Shown here: in pieces, positions 1-11,634 of the stretch | Layout of the letters: every line of letters starts with the position of its first letter | Position numbering within the stretch: the first letter of the stretch is position 1 | Origin: Neonectria sp. B-13 | Taxonomy: Eukaryota > Ascomycota > Sordariomycetes > Hypocreales > Nectriaceae | Direction of reading: 5' to 3' | NCBI GenBank assembly: GCA_002682825.1 | Contig: NOKP01000002.1 | Coordinates: 4,570,309 to 4,634,308 of the forward strand | DNA: 64,000 nucleotides | Position numbers and translations under genes: made by a program | The notes under the pieces: model-generated | Told to the model about the DNA's origin: nothing | Databases searched by the model: none | What the model saw: only the letters and a program-made list of their open reading frames with translations

Positions 1-1645
1 GGACGCCACGAAGGCTCCCTGTGTACAACGACGCACTTTCGACGAGTGCACAGCCGCAGACCCCGAGGCACCTACCAGAGGCCCGTCACCAGAGCAGATT
101 CAACGGATCCTACACGGCGCCGGTTGGAGGACGGCGTGGACGAACCGTGAGGGGTGGCAGTCCCTCGGGTCTGAGGATGTCTGGATTCCAGGGACTGTTT
201 GGGGGAAGAGAGAATGCGGAGGAAGACTGACTACTATTTTGAAGGCGCGGACGCAGTGGAAAGGGAGAAAGAGAGAAAGGGGAGAAAAGGCTGCCTGGTT
301 CAATGCACTGGCTCAGTGGCTGGCTCATACAGAGAGTTCTCGGATCACACAGGGCTTGCATTCGAGGTTTGCCTGTTTTTTAATGTTACTGCATGCATAG
401 CCTGTAGCAAACAGCTTCCTCAATTGGTAAAAGGCTCATTGATAACCGACACTAATTACGGCTGGCAACCTACCAAATCGAGTTGAACCATTATTCCTGT
501 ACGGGAGTTCTTCGGGGGCGCCTAACTCGGCTCGGAGGAAATGACGACCCTTGACTGAAAGAGCCTTTCTAAAGTACTCCGTACTTCGTACTACGGCAAT
601 CACTACACATCGAGGACGCTTCCAACTTAATGAAACCACTCGAGTGGTGTCTGACCTAGGATGGTGGGCTGTCGCGGTGGCCCGGGCACAGTTCCACAGG
701 CCGCTCAGCCCGCCAGAGGTTGACCATCCAACCAGACAGTAGTTCGGGACATCCCTCGAGGGCTAATCCTAATTCAGGACTAGCCGGTCAGGGACCCTTA
801 ACAATTGCGCAAGCCAGATGCGGGCAAGCGCATCAAAAAGTACGTACCCAGCTGTGCCGGGGTGATTTAGTTCGGTGCTAGGCCGCTTTTAGGGCCGGCA
901 GGTTTGGAACCAGCGGCCGATAAGCTGATGCCGTGCAGACAGTGTGTATAATATTCGCACTCATCCGCTAGTCACGGTATCGACGAGTCCCCCGAGTCCT
1001 CATAGTATGACCTAGCAAATGCCACGGCTCGGCTATCTGAAGGCAGGTACTGTGCCACGGAGTTCGCCGTCTGCAAGACCAACACACAGTGCCAAAGTCT
1101 TTTTACCCCAGGTTGCCCATGCAGCCTCACTCCGATCTCCTGCAGCTAGAGCCCAGAGCCAGTCGTGCCCCTTCCTCTCACGCTCTCTTCTTCTTCTCTT
1201 CCTCTCCTCTCTCTTGCATCCAACTTTCTCCTTCCTTCATACCCACCCAGCCAGACACACATACACACACACACCACATTCTGGGCACCTCACAGTCACG
1301 TCGCTGCCCTTGGTCGAATCTTCCACTCTGACCTATACAACCAACCATCCTCGAAGCTTCACCAGTCGCTTCCACTCTGCACCCTTCCGTCCACCACGTC
1401 CTCGCCCGGTGATCAGCACATTTCGTCAATTGACCATTCACCATCCTTACTCGACAGATCCCCTAACGGCTTCCTCGGCACCAACCTATCTTCACTCTAC
1501 ACGTCCACCTACGCGACTCGAAGATACCATCGACAGTTCCACTTTGTTCCAGGAGATTACTGATGGTTTGTGACAGCTCTAACTACTAACCTCTCATCAT
1601 ATCCAGTTCAGCCGTTTTCCAAACGCCTTCACAACGTCTCTCAAG
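1..1645. other. Upstream spacer and 5' leader, no gene recognised
   Basis: No open frame here looks like a conserved protein. From about 1170 to 1640 the plus strand is strongly pyrimidine-rich, with a short CA-repeat near 1254-1276, as is common in fungal promoters and leaders just upstream of a start codon. A possible short 5'-UTR intron (GTTTGT at 1566, two CTAAC-like branch sites, AG at 1606) lies before the ATG at 1646; at 41 bp it would be very short, so it is only a suggestion. Around 574-596 there is a GTACTCCGTACTTCGTAC element of a type that recurs across the window. Confidence 0.5.
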
Positions 1646-2545
1646 ATGGCCTACTTCAGCTCCCGTTTCCAATCTTCGTCTCCCGTCCTCACCATGTCCC
1701 CGCAACCCCCCCACCAGACACCTCTGAGCATGGCAAGCTTTGCAAATCACCACCATGCACCTCATCATCGATCCTTTGGCAATCACTTCGCACCTTTTCA
1801 GTCAGCCCGACCTGCCGCAGCTGGAAGAAAGCGGTCTCGTGAGGAGGCATCTGCCAACCTGGAGCCCGATGTCTCTGATATGCCAGTCGAAGAACCGGAA
1901 ACGGAATGGGTATACGGGCCCGGCATGACTCTCATGAAGTCGACCACCCAATATGTTTCTGATGCTGGTACCCAATCTGGAACTTGGCTTGAGGAGAAGA
2001 AGGCTGCCCAGGCGTCGGCTCTACAGGAGCAAAGACCTATCAAGAGAAGCCACAAGTCGCAACGCACCGAGCGCAGTCCCAATGTCCTGTCATCTGCGTC
2101 CGCCAGACTCACTACCTCTTCCCTCAAAGCCGACGCCAAGTCAACGTCACCCGATGGTCTTCATGCCCCTGTCGTTGACGACTTCACTCTGCATCTCGGC
2201 ATTGGCTGGAGAAGAATCAGCACCGATGAGCATATCCAGGCAGCTGCTCGTGGCTGGGCCCGCTTCATCGAGAACCATTTCCCCATCTCCAACGCTCGAG
2301 TGGTTCTGGAAAGTAAGGGTCTCCAATCGTACCTTGTCGAAGCGTCGGAAGGCTTCTTTCTCTTTGCCGAGAACCTCCGCCAAGGTCAACTTGTCAACCA
2401 AACTGTCGAGGGCACGCTGCGTAACCTTCAATGCTCGCCCCCGAAACTTGATGGCGCTCAAACCATGACCGCAGCCGAATCGCCAAGGCCCGCTGACATG
2501 CGTTCTGACGCCGCTCCGGTTGATACGGAGATGAGAATGAACTAG
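1646..2545 (+). CDS. Conserved ascomycete protein of unknown function (299 aa)
   Basis: I do not recognise a named family. This is a single uninterrupted frame of 299 residues. The first ~55 residues are rich in Ser, Pro, His and Phe; a basic KRSREE stretch follows near residue 58 (possible nuclear localisation signal), then an acidic Glu-rich segment with a W-V-Y-G-P-G motif. The best-folded-looking part is residues ~175-275, which includes DDFTLHLGIGWRRIS and an amphipathic helix with ENHFPISNARVVLESKGL. The N- and C-terminal parts look disordered. The start was taken at the first ATG after the pyrimidine-rich leader. The organisation (disordered basic N terminus, one small domain) would suit a nuclear or regulatory factor, but nothing seen in the sequence proves that. 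Confidence 0.75.
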   Translation: MAYFSSRFQSSSPVLTMSPQPPHQTPLSMASFANHHHAPHHRSFGNHFAPFQSARPAAAGRKRSREEASANLEPDVSDMPVEEPETEWVYGPGMTLMKSTTQYVSDAGTQSGTWLEEKKAAQASALQEQRPIKRSHKSQRTERSPNVLSSASARLTTSSLKADAKSTSPDGLHAPVVDDFTLHLGIGWRRISTDEHIQAAARGWARFIENHFPISNARVVLESKGLQSYLVEASEGFFLFAENLRQGQLVNQTVEGTLRNLQCSPPKLDGAQTMTAAESPRPADMRSDAAPVDTEMRMN

Positions 2546-3872
2546 GCAGCCGTCCAACTGGAGCCTATTGAAATATTGCTATCTATGTTTTTTGGGAGTT
2601 TTGTGTGCCTGTCATGCTTGGAGGACTGGACCGGGGAGGGAGACAGGATTGGGAATCATCGGATTGGGAAATTCATCCCAGGGGCAATCGCCATGAACGG
2701 GGAGTTTGCAACATGGCCGTGTAACCATCTACATGAGTTAGGGTTTATTCATTTATCCATTACTTGGTCTCGAAGACCTCTCTAAGCACTCTGTCCCTTT
2801 ATTTTGACTAGGTTTGAAGAGGCGTCCTGATATTGAAATGGGCCAGGGCAACGGATTCTGTTGAGTAGGAGACGGCGTCTAGTAATGGTTGCCACGCCAG
2901 CCTGGACGAGAATGGATGCTTGGCGCCGGTCGGGATGTTTTCGGCGCTGCCAGAAGCCAAATCCTCTGTCCGCTTTACATCCCCGATGGCTCATGAGGTA
3001 GGACAGTGAGGCACTCGTGGAGTGGTTCCAATGAGCAGCGGCGAGTCACCACAACACGGTTCTCCTTGTGCTGTGAGTGCGAGCTCCAGCGAGGAGACTA
3101 CTAGTACATGCACCAAGAGCTGAAGCATTAAACTTTGTCCGCGATTTCATTGAAATGGCATTTAAGTCAAATATTTGCCACCGGTATGGACGCAGCCAGG
3201 TGGAAAGTTGGGCGAGCAATAAAACGCAGCATGAATGGGGGGACAGCATCGCCTAAAAAGGGCCAAGGAAAGCTGCCTGCCTGCAGTGCGCTACTTAAGT
3301 ATAGGCGGTCGCTATAGCAAGATGGGTACTTTCAGGCACCTGGGCTCACTGAGACCAGCACACAGACTTTGTTTGCCGCGAGGAATTCAGCACTTGGGGG
3401 GGTCCTCCACTAAGAGTCTCAGACGCGAACCTCAAAGTAGAACCCCGTCCCCACCCAGTCCCAAATTCCGCACTGCACTGTACCTATGCAAATGCAATGC
3501 TCCGCAGGGACTACGTAGCCACGGTACGTAGCCGACAGAGTAGTTTAGGTACCTACTTAGTCTACTAGTAGTAAGTAGGTGACGGTCAACGACAGCGACC
3601 TCGACGGCCATCTAGTCCAGCTTCGGAAGCCCTCAGTTCATCGTGCCAGGAACCCGCCAGCCCAGAGTTTGTTTCTCTCCATCTCTCCATTCATTCAGCG
3701 GTGCCTAGACTGTCGACCTGTCTTCCCTGCGCTGTCGCGTCTTCCCTCTGTCTCGAACCTCTTCGTCCAGGTGCCTTTCTCTCTGGTGGCTTTATAACCT
3801 CCCCCCCCGACCTCAATCTACCAATCCACCCAATCCGCCACCCTCAGCCCGCCCCCCCAAATCGTTGCCGCC
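2546..3872. other. Intergenic spacer, no gene seen
   Basis: This spacer lies between two plus-strand genes. It has only short, composition-driven frames. Around 3540-3580 there is a run of TACCTAC/TAGTAGTAAGTAGG palindromic sequence, and from about 3660 to 3870 the strand becomes pyrimidine-rich, consistent with the leader of the downstream SNARE gene. Confidence 0.5.
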
Positions 3873-4745
3873 ATGTCCACCGCAAGCCAGCTCTTCCTCC
3901 TCTCCGACCACATCAAGCTGTCGCTCCTTGAGCGGAAACGCGCACAGAGCCTGAACCTCGACGACGACACGCAGGATGGCCACATCTCTCGCTCCATCGA
4001 CCAGTTCCGCGACGGCGTCGCAAGTCTCGGCGACGAGCGACATCGCCTGTCCGCCGCCGGTGATGCGACGTACGTCCTCGGAGGAATTCCATGCTGCTCT
4101 CCCTTCTCCCCTTGTCCAGTTTACTGACAGATTCGCATTCGCAGCGCCGCCTCCAACCTCGCCGAATCCATCGCCACACTCCAGAAGCAGCTGGACGACC
4201 TGACGGCCCAGTTCCACGGCTTCGCCAACCCCTCGACCAACGCCACCCTCGCCCAGCCCAACTCGGAAGCCCTTGCCGATGATTTCGCCCATGCCGCCTC
4301 CACGTCCCCCGGCAGCCGCAAGCCCAAGACGGTCCGGTTCAGCGACACCCCACCGTCCCCGTCCGAGGAGCTCTTCGGTCGCTATCGCGACGACCCGGCC
4401 GTCCAGGACCCAGCCGGTTACGCAGATGAGGCCGCCAGCATGAGCAACCAGCAGCTCCACCAGTACCACTCGCAAATTCTCGAGGAGCAGGACGAGCAGC
4501 TCGACCGCCTGGGCGAATCCATTGGCCGCCAACGGGAGATTAGTATGCAGATTGGCGAAGAGCTCGACAGCCACGTTATCTTGCTTGACGAGGCCGATGG
4601 CTTGATCGATCGTCAACAAACCCGCCTGGACCGCGCCAGTCGTACCCTGGGCAAGGTTGCTCGGGGTGCCAAGGAGAACTCGCAAATGACGATCATTGTC
4701 GTTCTCATCATTATCCTCATCCTACTCATTGCCGTTCTGAAATAG
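3873..4745 (+). CDS. SYN8: Qc-type SNARE, SYN8/syntaxin-8 family
   Basis: CDS join(3873..4069,4145..4745), 265 residues; the 75-bp intron starts GTACGT and ends GCAG. It encodes a tail-anchored SNARE acting in membrane fusion on the endosomal/vacuolar pathway. The N-terminal ~65 residues form a helical region (ASQLFLLSDHIKLSLLERKRAQ), followed by a Ser/Pro linker. The C-terminal SNARE coiled coil (residues ~180-240) contains ILEEQDEQLDRLGESIGRQ and IGEELDSHVILLDEADGLID. The protein ends in one hydrophobic anchor (IIVVLIIILILLIAVL) and a single Lys, as expected for a tail anchor. The conserved IGxEL core is clear, but I could not assign the zero-layer Gln with certainty. Family membership is firm; the exact orthologue name (Syn8, Tlg1 or Fsv1-like) is inferred. 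Confidence 0.88.
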
Positions 4746-5094
4746 TCCACAGTCTTCGTTCGGGGAGAGCGGGCGCAAGCGCATCGGTCGGTGTTTCGGA
4801 GTTGTATGGGTGGCGTCTTTCACACAATTCTTCTGTCCTTGTTTTTGGGAATTCAACAATCTTCTTCAGTCAAATCATCCAACGTCTGCGATCGGATGGA
4901 AGCCGCACAACTAAGTAATTACTCGCTTGTACATATTGCGCGTAGGAATAAGTATTCAGCAGCCTCGGGCAAGGCAAGCCATGCATGGTTCTATCATTCT
5001 CTAAACTCCTTAGCTCTCAATGCTTGACATGGCAGTCCAGACCCTTATCCTTCCCTCATCCTTCCCTCGCGAGAATCCCCAAACAGCTTGCTCG
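4746..5094. other. Convergent 3' spacer (SYN8 / AMA1)
   Basis: This holds the 3' flanks of two convergent genes. It is AT-richer than the coding sequence and has no supported gene. Confidence 0.5.
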
Positions 5095-7630
5095 TCAGCG
5101 AATGATGCCTCCCTGCTTGTCGATGCCTTCCAGTCCTTCGAGAATATCACTACCGCCCAGCATCCCCATTCCCGTCCCGCCAGCCTTTGTCCCCCTCTCA
5201 CGAGACCATACTTCATGAAACTTGATGCTTTTGTCGCTAGATGCCACCACAATGCAGCCCTCTTGGGCAGCCGCACCGCCCTTGTGGTTCTTGCTGTACG
5301 CCGGCCCCCGAGGATATGGGATGGCGTAGAGAGCCCGCAACTCACCCTCCCAGGGAATCGCCGCCACCTGTTTGCACTCTGGCCAGCTGAAGATGGCGAT
5401 CCGGTACGGGTGCTCTGGCTGTGCATATCCAAACGTGGCCGCAATCTCGCGCCGTGCTGTTGACCAGATGAGTGACGTGACCTGGGCCGAAACGGATATG
5501 GTAGCCAGAGCTGTGCCAGAGGCAGTGTGAAAGAAATGGATGCACTTGTCGTTAGAGCCGCCTCCTGTAGCAACCAGCCCGCGTCGCCAGGGACAGAAAG
5601 CGATAGCTTTGACGGCGGCGCCATGCACCCAACGGTGTCGTTCAAGGCCAGAACCGAGGTGGCGGAGAGTGTCGAGGGAGGTTCGAAATGTCTCAACCTC
5701 TGCACTATTTTCGTCCGCCCTTGGATTTAGATAGGGCACCATGGTGCTGTGTCTCGATGGGCTTGCCCCGTCTCTCATGCTCGCTCCCACATTGAAACTG
5801 AAGGGCTCCAGGCTCTGCAAGTGGCCGTTCTCGTTCCGGGCTGGGTAAATAAGGCTCTTCTCAAGGATGCGATCGACCTCGAAGAGACAACAGAGGTTGT
5901 CGTTGCCTCCAGATGCAAAGAGCTTCCCATCGGGTGCCCAAGCGAGACCGCAGATCTGCTGGCTATGGATGGTGATCTTGGCAGCAAGAGACACGGCTCC
6001 GGGCCAAGTGTCTCTCGAGACTTCCCAAGCCATTGGCCATTCAACCACGTAGTAATACAAGCTCCCCATTTCATCTCCGACGACAAGATCCTCGGTCTGG
6101 ACAAGCGCACCCGCATTGAAGGGATCCTTCGATGGACGCAACGTGCATGCTGGGCGCCAGCTCACGCAAGCAACCGGGAACGGCTGTTGCACCTCAAAAC
6201 GAGGTAGCCCATCGTAGACTGATCTGAGAATAAGCGATCCATCTGATTGACCGATTCCAAGAATGGCCTTGGCGCCCTGTGTCGACGAGAATGCGATAGA
6301 TGTCAACCAGGCCTCAGAATGAGCACCGTGTATCATATTGACGCCGCGGTCCTCGGACCAGGCATACAGAAGGTTGCCCAGGCAAACAACGAGGGTTTTA
6401 GACGTAACCGAGTATGCCAAAGGGGAGCAATAGAAGTCATCCTTCAGATTCGGTGCGTCTAGAACTCTAAGTTTTGTTAGAAGTGCAATCTTATGTATAC
6501 ATTCTTGTCCTTGAACAGCGTACCTGAAGGGCGCAGTAGGAATAATCCGGCTTCGCACTGGCCTAGGGATTTCTGTTCTTCGTGTCAGCTCTCTCTCGAG
6601 GTTACAAGGTTCTTTCTACTCATACTGGCAGGCTGTTCTTGGTTGGTCCACCGATGCCCGTTCCAAACTGTTCTTGTCGTGTCCTCGATTCCCCATTTCC
6701 TGTTGCTCGATATAGATCGTGGAAACGGAAGGCTCCGGTCGAAGTCAAATATTTTACGCACCCTGTCAATGTCCAAGGCGGTAGCAATTCGACCCTCGTG
6801 TTTCTCTAAATCGTCTTGTGTGCTTGGCTTGGTGTTATAGAATGCGGTTGAGAAGACACGAGCACTGGCACTACGTCGGACTAGATGCCCCTGTCCATCA
6901 TCGACTGGAGCTGTACCGTGGGCCAGTCCCCTAACTGACCAGACTGCGCCTCGGCTCAGTTGCCTCATTACTCCATGGTTTTGTGACAAAGGAGCTAAAG
7001 CCGGGCCAACTAATAGAGCAGGTTAGCATTCGTCTTCAAAATAGAATGAATGGGCCAACCTCTGTTGAGGACTCTCTCGTCAGCTTGAAATGGAGATCCC
7101 CTGTCTGGTACCATAGCACCTTCTCGCGCTGAAAACGGGTCGATGGAAGCGATATCGTTCCTTATAGTCCTTTCTTGCACCGAAAGGTCCTGAGGCTGCT
7201 TCGTCGTTCGATATCTCTCTGCAATGGCTGATGCGAGATCTCGCCTTGGGACGTATCGATCCAATGTCCGCCCATTTGCGTCAAGTTGTCTTCTCTGGAG
7301 TAAGGAGGAGGCGGGCGAGTTTCGACAAGGAGTCTTGAAGGCGCTGTTTGCTTCCTATTCGCAAAGTGGACGACTTAGAAACGACGTGACGCGGGTGGTT
7401 TTTGGCGCCTTGGGGGATGGGGTATCCGGTTCCGTCCCCTCAATCGAAGAGTCTGCACTATCACAAGATCCCGAGCCGTCGAACACAGGGACTCGTGTGT
7501 ATTTTCGGGATGGTGACGCCGTGGGGGAGTTTTCGAATGAGTCGTAACCAGAATCCGCTGGACTGTGTGGCTGAGGGCTGGCACCTTGGTTCTGTCGAAA
7601 CGTCCTTCGGGAGCGAGTCTGACGTCGCAT
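5095..7630 (-). CDS. AMA1: Meiosis-specific APC/C activator Ama1 (Cdc20/Fizzy family), frame interrupted by one TAG
   Basis: CDS complement(join(5095..6466,6524..6572,6626..7009,7060..7630)), 792 codons including the terminal stop, with one internal TAG at 7357-7355. Ama1 recruits substrates to the anaphase-promoting complex in meiosis and spore formation. A disordered N terminus (DSGYDSFENSPTASP) is followed by the C-box DRYVPRR (residues ~124-130) that contacts the APC/C. Next come an EKHEGRIATALDIDRVRKIF segment, the family signature RVLDAPNLKDDFYCSPLAYS, a seven-bladed WD40 region, and the C-terminal Ile-Arg tail (GGIIR). Introns are 50 bp (7010-7059), 53 bp (6573-6625) and 57 bp (6467-6523); the last is stop-free and in frame. 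The TAG cannot be removed by a convincing intron, so the full product probably needs UAG-to-UGG mRNA editing; otherwise only 91 residues are made. Family identity is very secure; the editing mechanism is inferred. Confidence 0.9.
7347..7365 (-). promoter_or_regulatory. Hairpin presenting the in-frame UAG of AMA1 (putative A-to-I editing site)
   Basis: On the coding (minus) strand TTTGC (7365-7361) is followed by a 9-nt loop GAATAGGAA and then GCAAA (7351-7347), a perfect 5-bp inverted repeat. The stop codon TAG (7357-7355) is inside the loop and its A (7356) is the central base. The A has U on its 5' side and G on its 3' side. Fungal sexual-stage A-to-I editing is known to favour a 5' U and hairpin loops, and UAG edited to UGG would be read as Trp. 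That editing happens here is an inference. Confidence 0.6.
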
Positions 7631-8333
7631 GATTTAAATGTTCCCCAGGGATGCAAGAAATTGAGAAACTAGAGATCGAGATACCTAGAAATCGATACCG
7701 AGAGCCGTTGCGGAAACGTAAAAGATGGAGGGGAACCGAACCGTCAAAGGTTTACAACGTCGAGCCTGGTTGCGGGTGTCATGGAGAAGATGAAACAACG
7801 AATGGACGGGAACATCGATAGAAGCTATGCAAACAAGAATAATGGCTAATGGAGCGATGCGGTATACCACACCGGGGAATCAGATCTATCGACCTGTTTG
7901 ATAAATGGTATGAACACTGGTCGATGGTGTTTGTAGGAGGACGGGCTTTAGGTAGAGGTCGAGATGTTGAAGGGAAGGAGTAACAGGAGTAACGTCCGGC
8001 GGTTGGGTTTACTCATGGAATTACTAGCAGGTTTATGGTGCCCAAAAGAAGGAGCGACATTGCTAGGAAGGCTTGATCTGGTAGTTGGAGTCATCACTTT
8101 GCAGGGTCGGGAGGCACTGCCTCGCACGAAGAACTCGGAAGAGTACCCGGCTGGGCCAGTGTCCGGTTTGCGAAGGATTTCACTGTAAGCGAGGAAACTA
8201 TGGCGAAGGAATAAAACATGAACTTCGTTGAGAATCTCGTTGGGAAGAACAAGGAAGAAATAAAGCAATAAAGATATGTACAAGGCTGATCCCATGGGTC
8301 TATCAAAGTCCTCAAGGTATCATAAATCCTGCC
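7631..8333. other. Intergenic spacer upstream of AMA1 and downstream of the chitinase
   Basis: This contains the promoter side of AMA1 and the 3' flank of the chitinase gene (both on the minus strand). The short frames here show no family resemblance. I see no clear regulatory motif. Confidence 0.45.
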
Positions 8334-9774
<1,441 letters not shown>

Positions 9775-11634
9775 GATGAGCTCGAAACCGAAACGAAGTA
9801 AGTGAGTGAATGAATGAACGAAGTAAGAGAACGTGTGATGCTAGCACCAGGCTGCAGCAGAGAAATGAATGACAAGAAGGGCGAGCGTGCTGTGAATACC
9901 CAAGATTATGGATGGCGAAGGCCATGTTTATAGCCTCCATTTCATGATCGTGCCCAGTGAAGCTGGAGGCAGCCACTCGAGTCTTTTGCCTCCACCTTAC
10001 GAGTTCCCCCCGTAGGGCTGTGCTAGACTAAAATGGTCGTCCCACTCCCTAACAGTAGGCGTGTCATGTTTCTACATAGCTTGGTCCCCCTTCATCCAAT
10101 ATCGTGGCTATGGTGGGACATGGTGTTGGAGGCAATGCTAGAACGTAGCTCGTCACTTGTCGGTACGCTGCTTGTAACGTTGCGCATGATAGCGTCCATC
10201 CTAGGTCTCCTAGCAGTTCGATCGAAGGAACGAAACATATGATGCCATTCGGGGGGCTAGCTAGGTACCACCTCTAAGTTGATCATTCCACAAGCTGCAG
10301 GGTCAAACAGTATCTTGTGAGCTCTTCTATATGCTTCATCTTTTCAGCCCAGTTCACCTGCAACTCTGTATGAGGAATGGGTACGGGAACGCAAACCAGA
10401 TAATAGTTATCCATCGCGTCGTCACCAAGATGTAATCGGCAGGAGCCTTCGATTAGACATATCGAGCCAGGATACCTGAGAGAGGCGTGATGGTGGTATG
10501 AGATTTCTGTCCCAGCAAGGCACACCAAACTCAGCACCCTAGTCAGGACTCTATGCCCATGGATAGATATTCTGGTTGGACGAGGCCCTGGTTCGTCCGA
10601 ACTCTCGGGGTCTATGCCAGTGTGGCGAGGGAGGGGACGCAGGGGAGGCAGCCAAGCCAAGCCAAGCCAACAGTATAGCATGTTAATACATGCCAGGAGG
10701 AGGGGCAACGTCTAGATGTACGAATATTCGACTATGGGAGGAAATCAACGGCTGCCACGCGGCGGCAGAGAGTGGATAGTAATTAACAGAGCGTATGTAT
10801 GTTCAGGCACAGGGCCGTTGGGTATGGTGGTTTCTGCGGTTCATGAAGTCTTGCATTGTTGGATGAGCCTCCAACGAGTGGCGACAGGGCGTCAACATGC
10901 GATGAGGCCCGAGCTGACGGATGATCGTGGTCCACGGGCCGAAGAAACGGGGCTTTTGAAACGGAAATCGAAGAGACGAGGGGGTCCTGGGTCCGTTTCG
11001 ATCATCTCAGCGGCACAGACAGGGCCAAGTTGGGGAACCTGGGTGCATCTCTGTGAGGATGAAGGAACGAAAGGGGTATCTCTCGTCTGGTGTTGTCGCG
11101 GACTCCGCGTCCTCGGTCGCCCCCGGCTTCTTTGAGTAACCAAACCACTTTCTGACCCCTGACAATTTCATGTGATTTTCTAGATGATGGAATCCAGCCG
11201 TGGCATTTCCACTTAGGTGACGTTACGTCTGGTGGTGGACGTTGGTGCTGGTGAAACGAGACAATTGAACCTCACAGCGCCTCCAAGCTTAGGCCCCAAT
11301 ACTTCGAGCTGACGTGAAATGAAAAGCGGGAATGGAGATTCCATACCAGACTTCCTATCAAACCACATAAGCTTCATATAACTCAGGAAGTGTGGATGGA
11401 CGATGTAGAGGCTGGGGAGGAACCAAACCAAGCCGAGTTGATGCCTGCCTACCCTAGACTCTCCGCCTGAGCTCCCAAATCCCCCGCCAAATGTCCCCCC
11501 CCCGCCACCTCTAGACTACATCGTCATCCCGGCTGAGTTTCCAATCATTCCGAAGCTCTACCACTACCAGTAATATCTTGAGCGATCTTCGTCGTCTAAA
11601 CCGCTCATCCTCAAGCCTCTACACCGCTTGCAGG
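9775..11634. other. Long divergent intergenic region (chitinase / BET4)
   Basis: This 1.86-kb region holds the divergent promoters of the secreted chitinase (leftward) and BET4 (rightward). Frames in it are short and of biased composition, and none resembles a protein. A perfect (GCCAA)4 repeat sits at 10651-10670. The long upstream region suits a strongly regulated chitinase gene, but I cannot point to confirmed transcription-factor sites. Confidence 0.45.
10651..10670. repeat. (GCCAA)4 microsatellite
   Basis: There are four perfect tandem copies of GCCAA in the spacer upstream of BET4 and the chitinase. No coding frame is involved. Confidence 0.85.

Noticed and set aside
3813..4685. 290-codon frame antisense to the SYN8 gene
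   Set aside because: It is fully antisense to a recognisable SNARE with correct splice junctions; composition mirrors the sense codons and no domain is seen.
7347..7365. AMA1 as a pseudogene by repeat-induced point mutation (CAG to TAG)
   Set aside because: A single C-to-T change could create the stop, but no other stop, frameshift or AT-bias is visible in 2.4 kb of coding sequence, and the hairpin placement is specific. Not excluded without DNA comparison.
7258..7441. Intron removing the AMA1 TAG
   Set aside because: I tried each GT upstream of the TAG. No canonical donor pairs with an acceptor in a length that keeps frame, and the sequence after the TAG reads like protein. A non-canonical intron remains a formal alternative.
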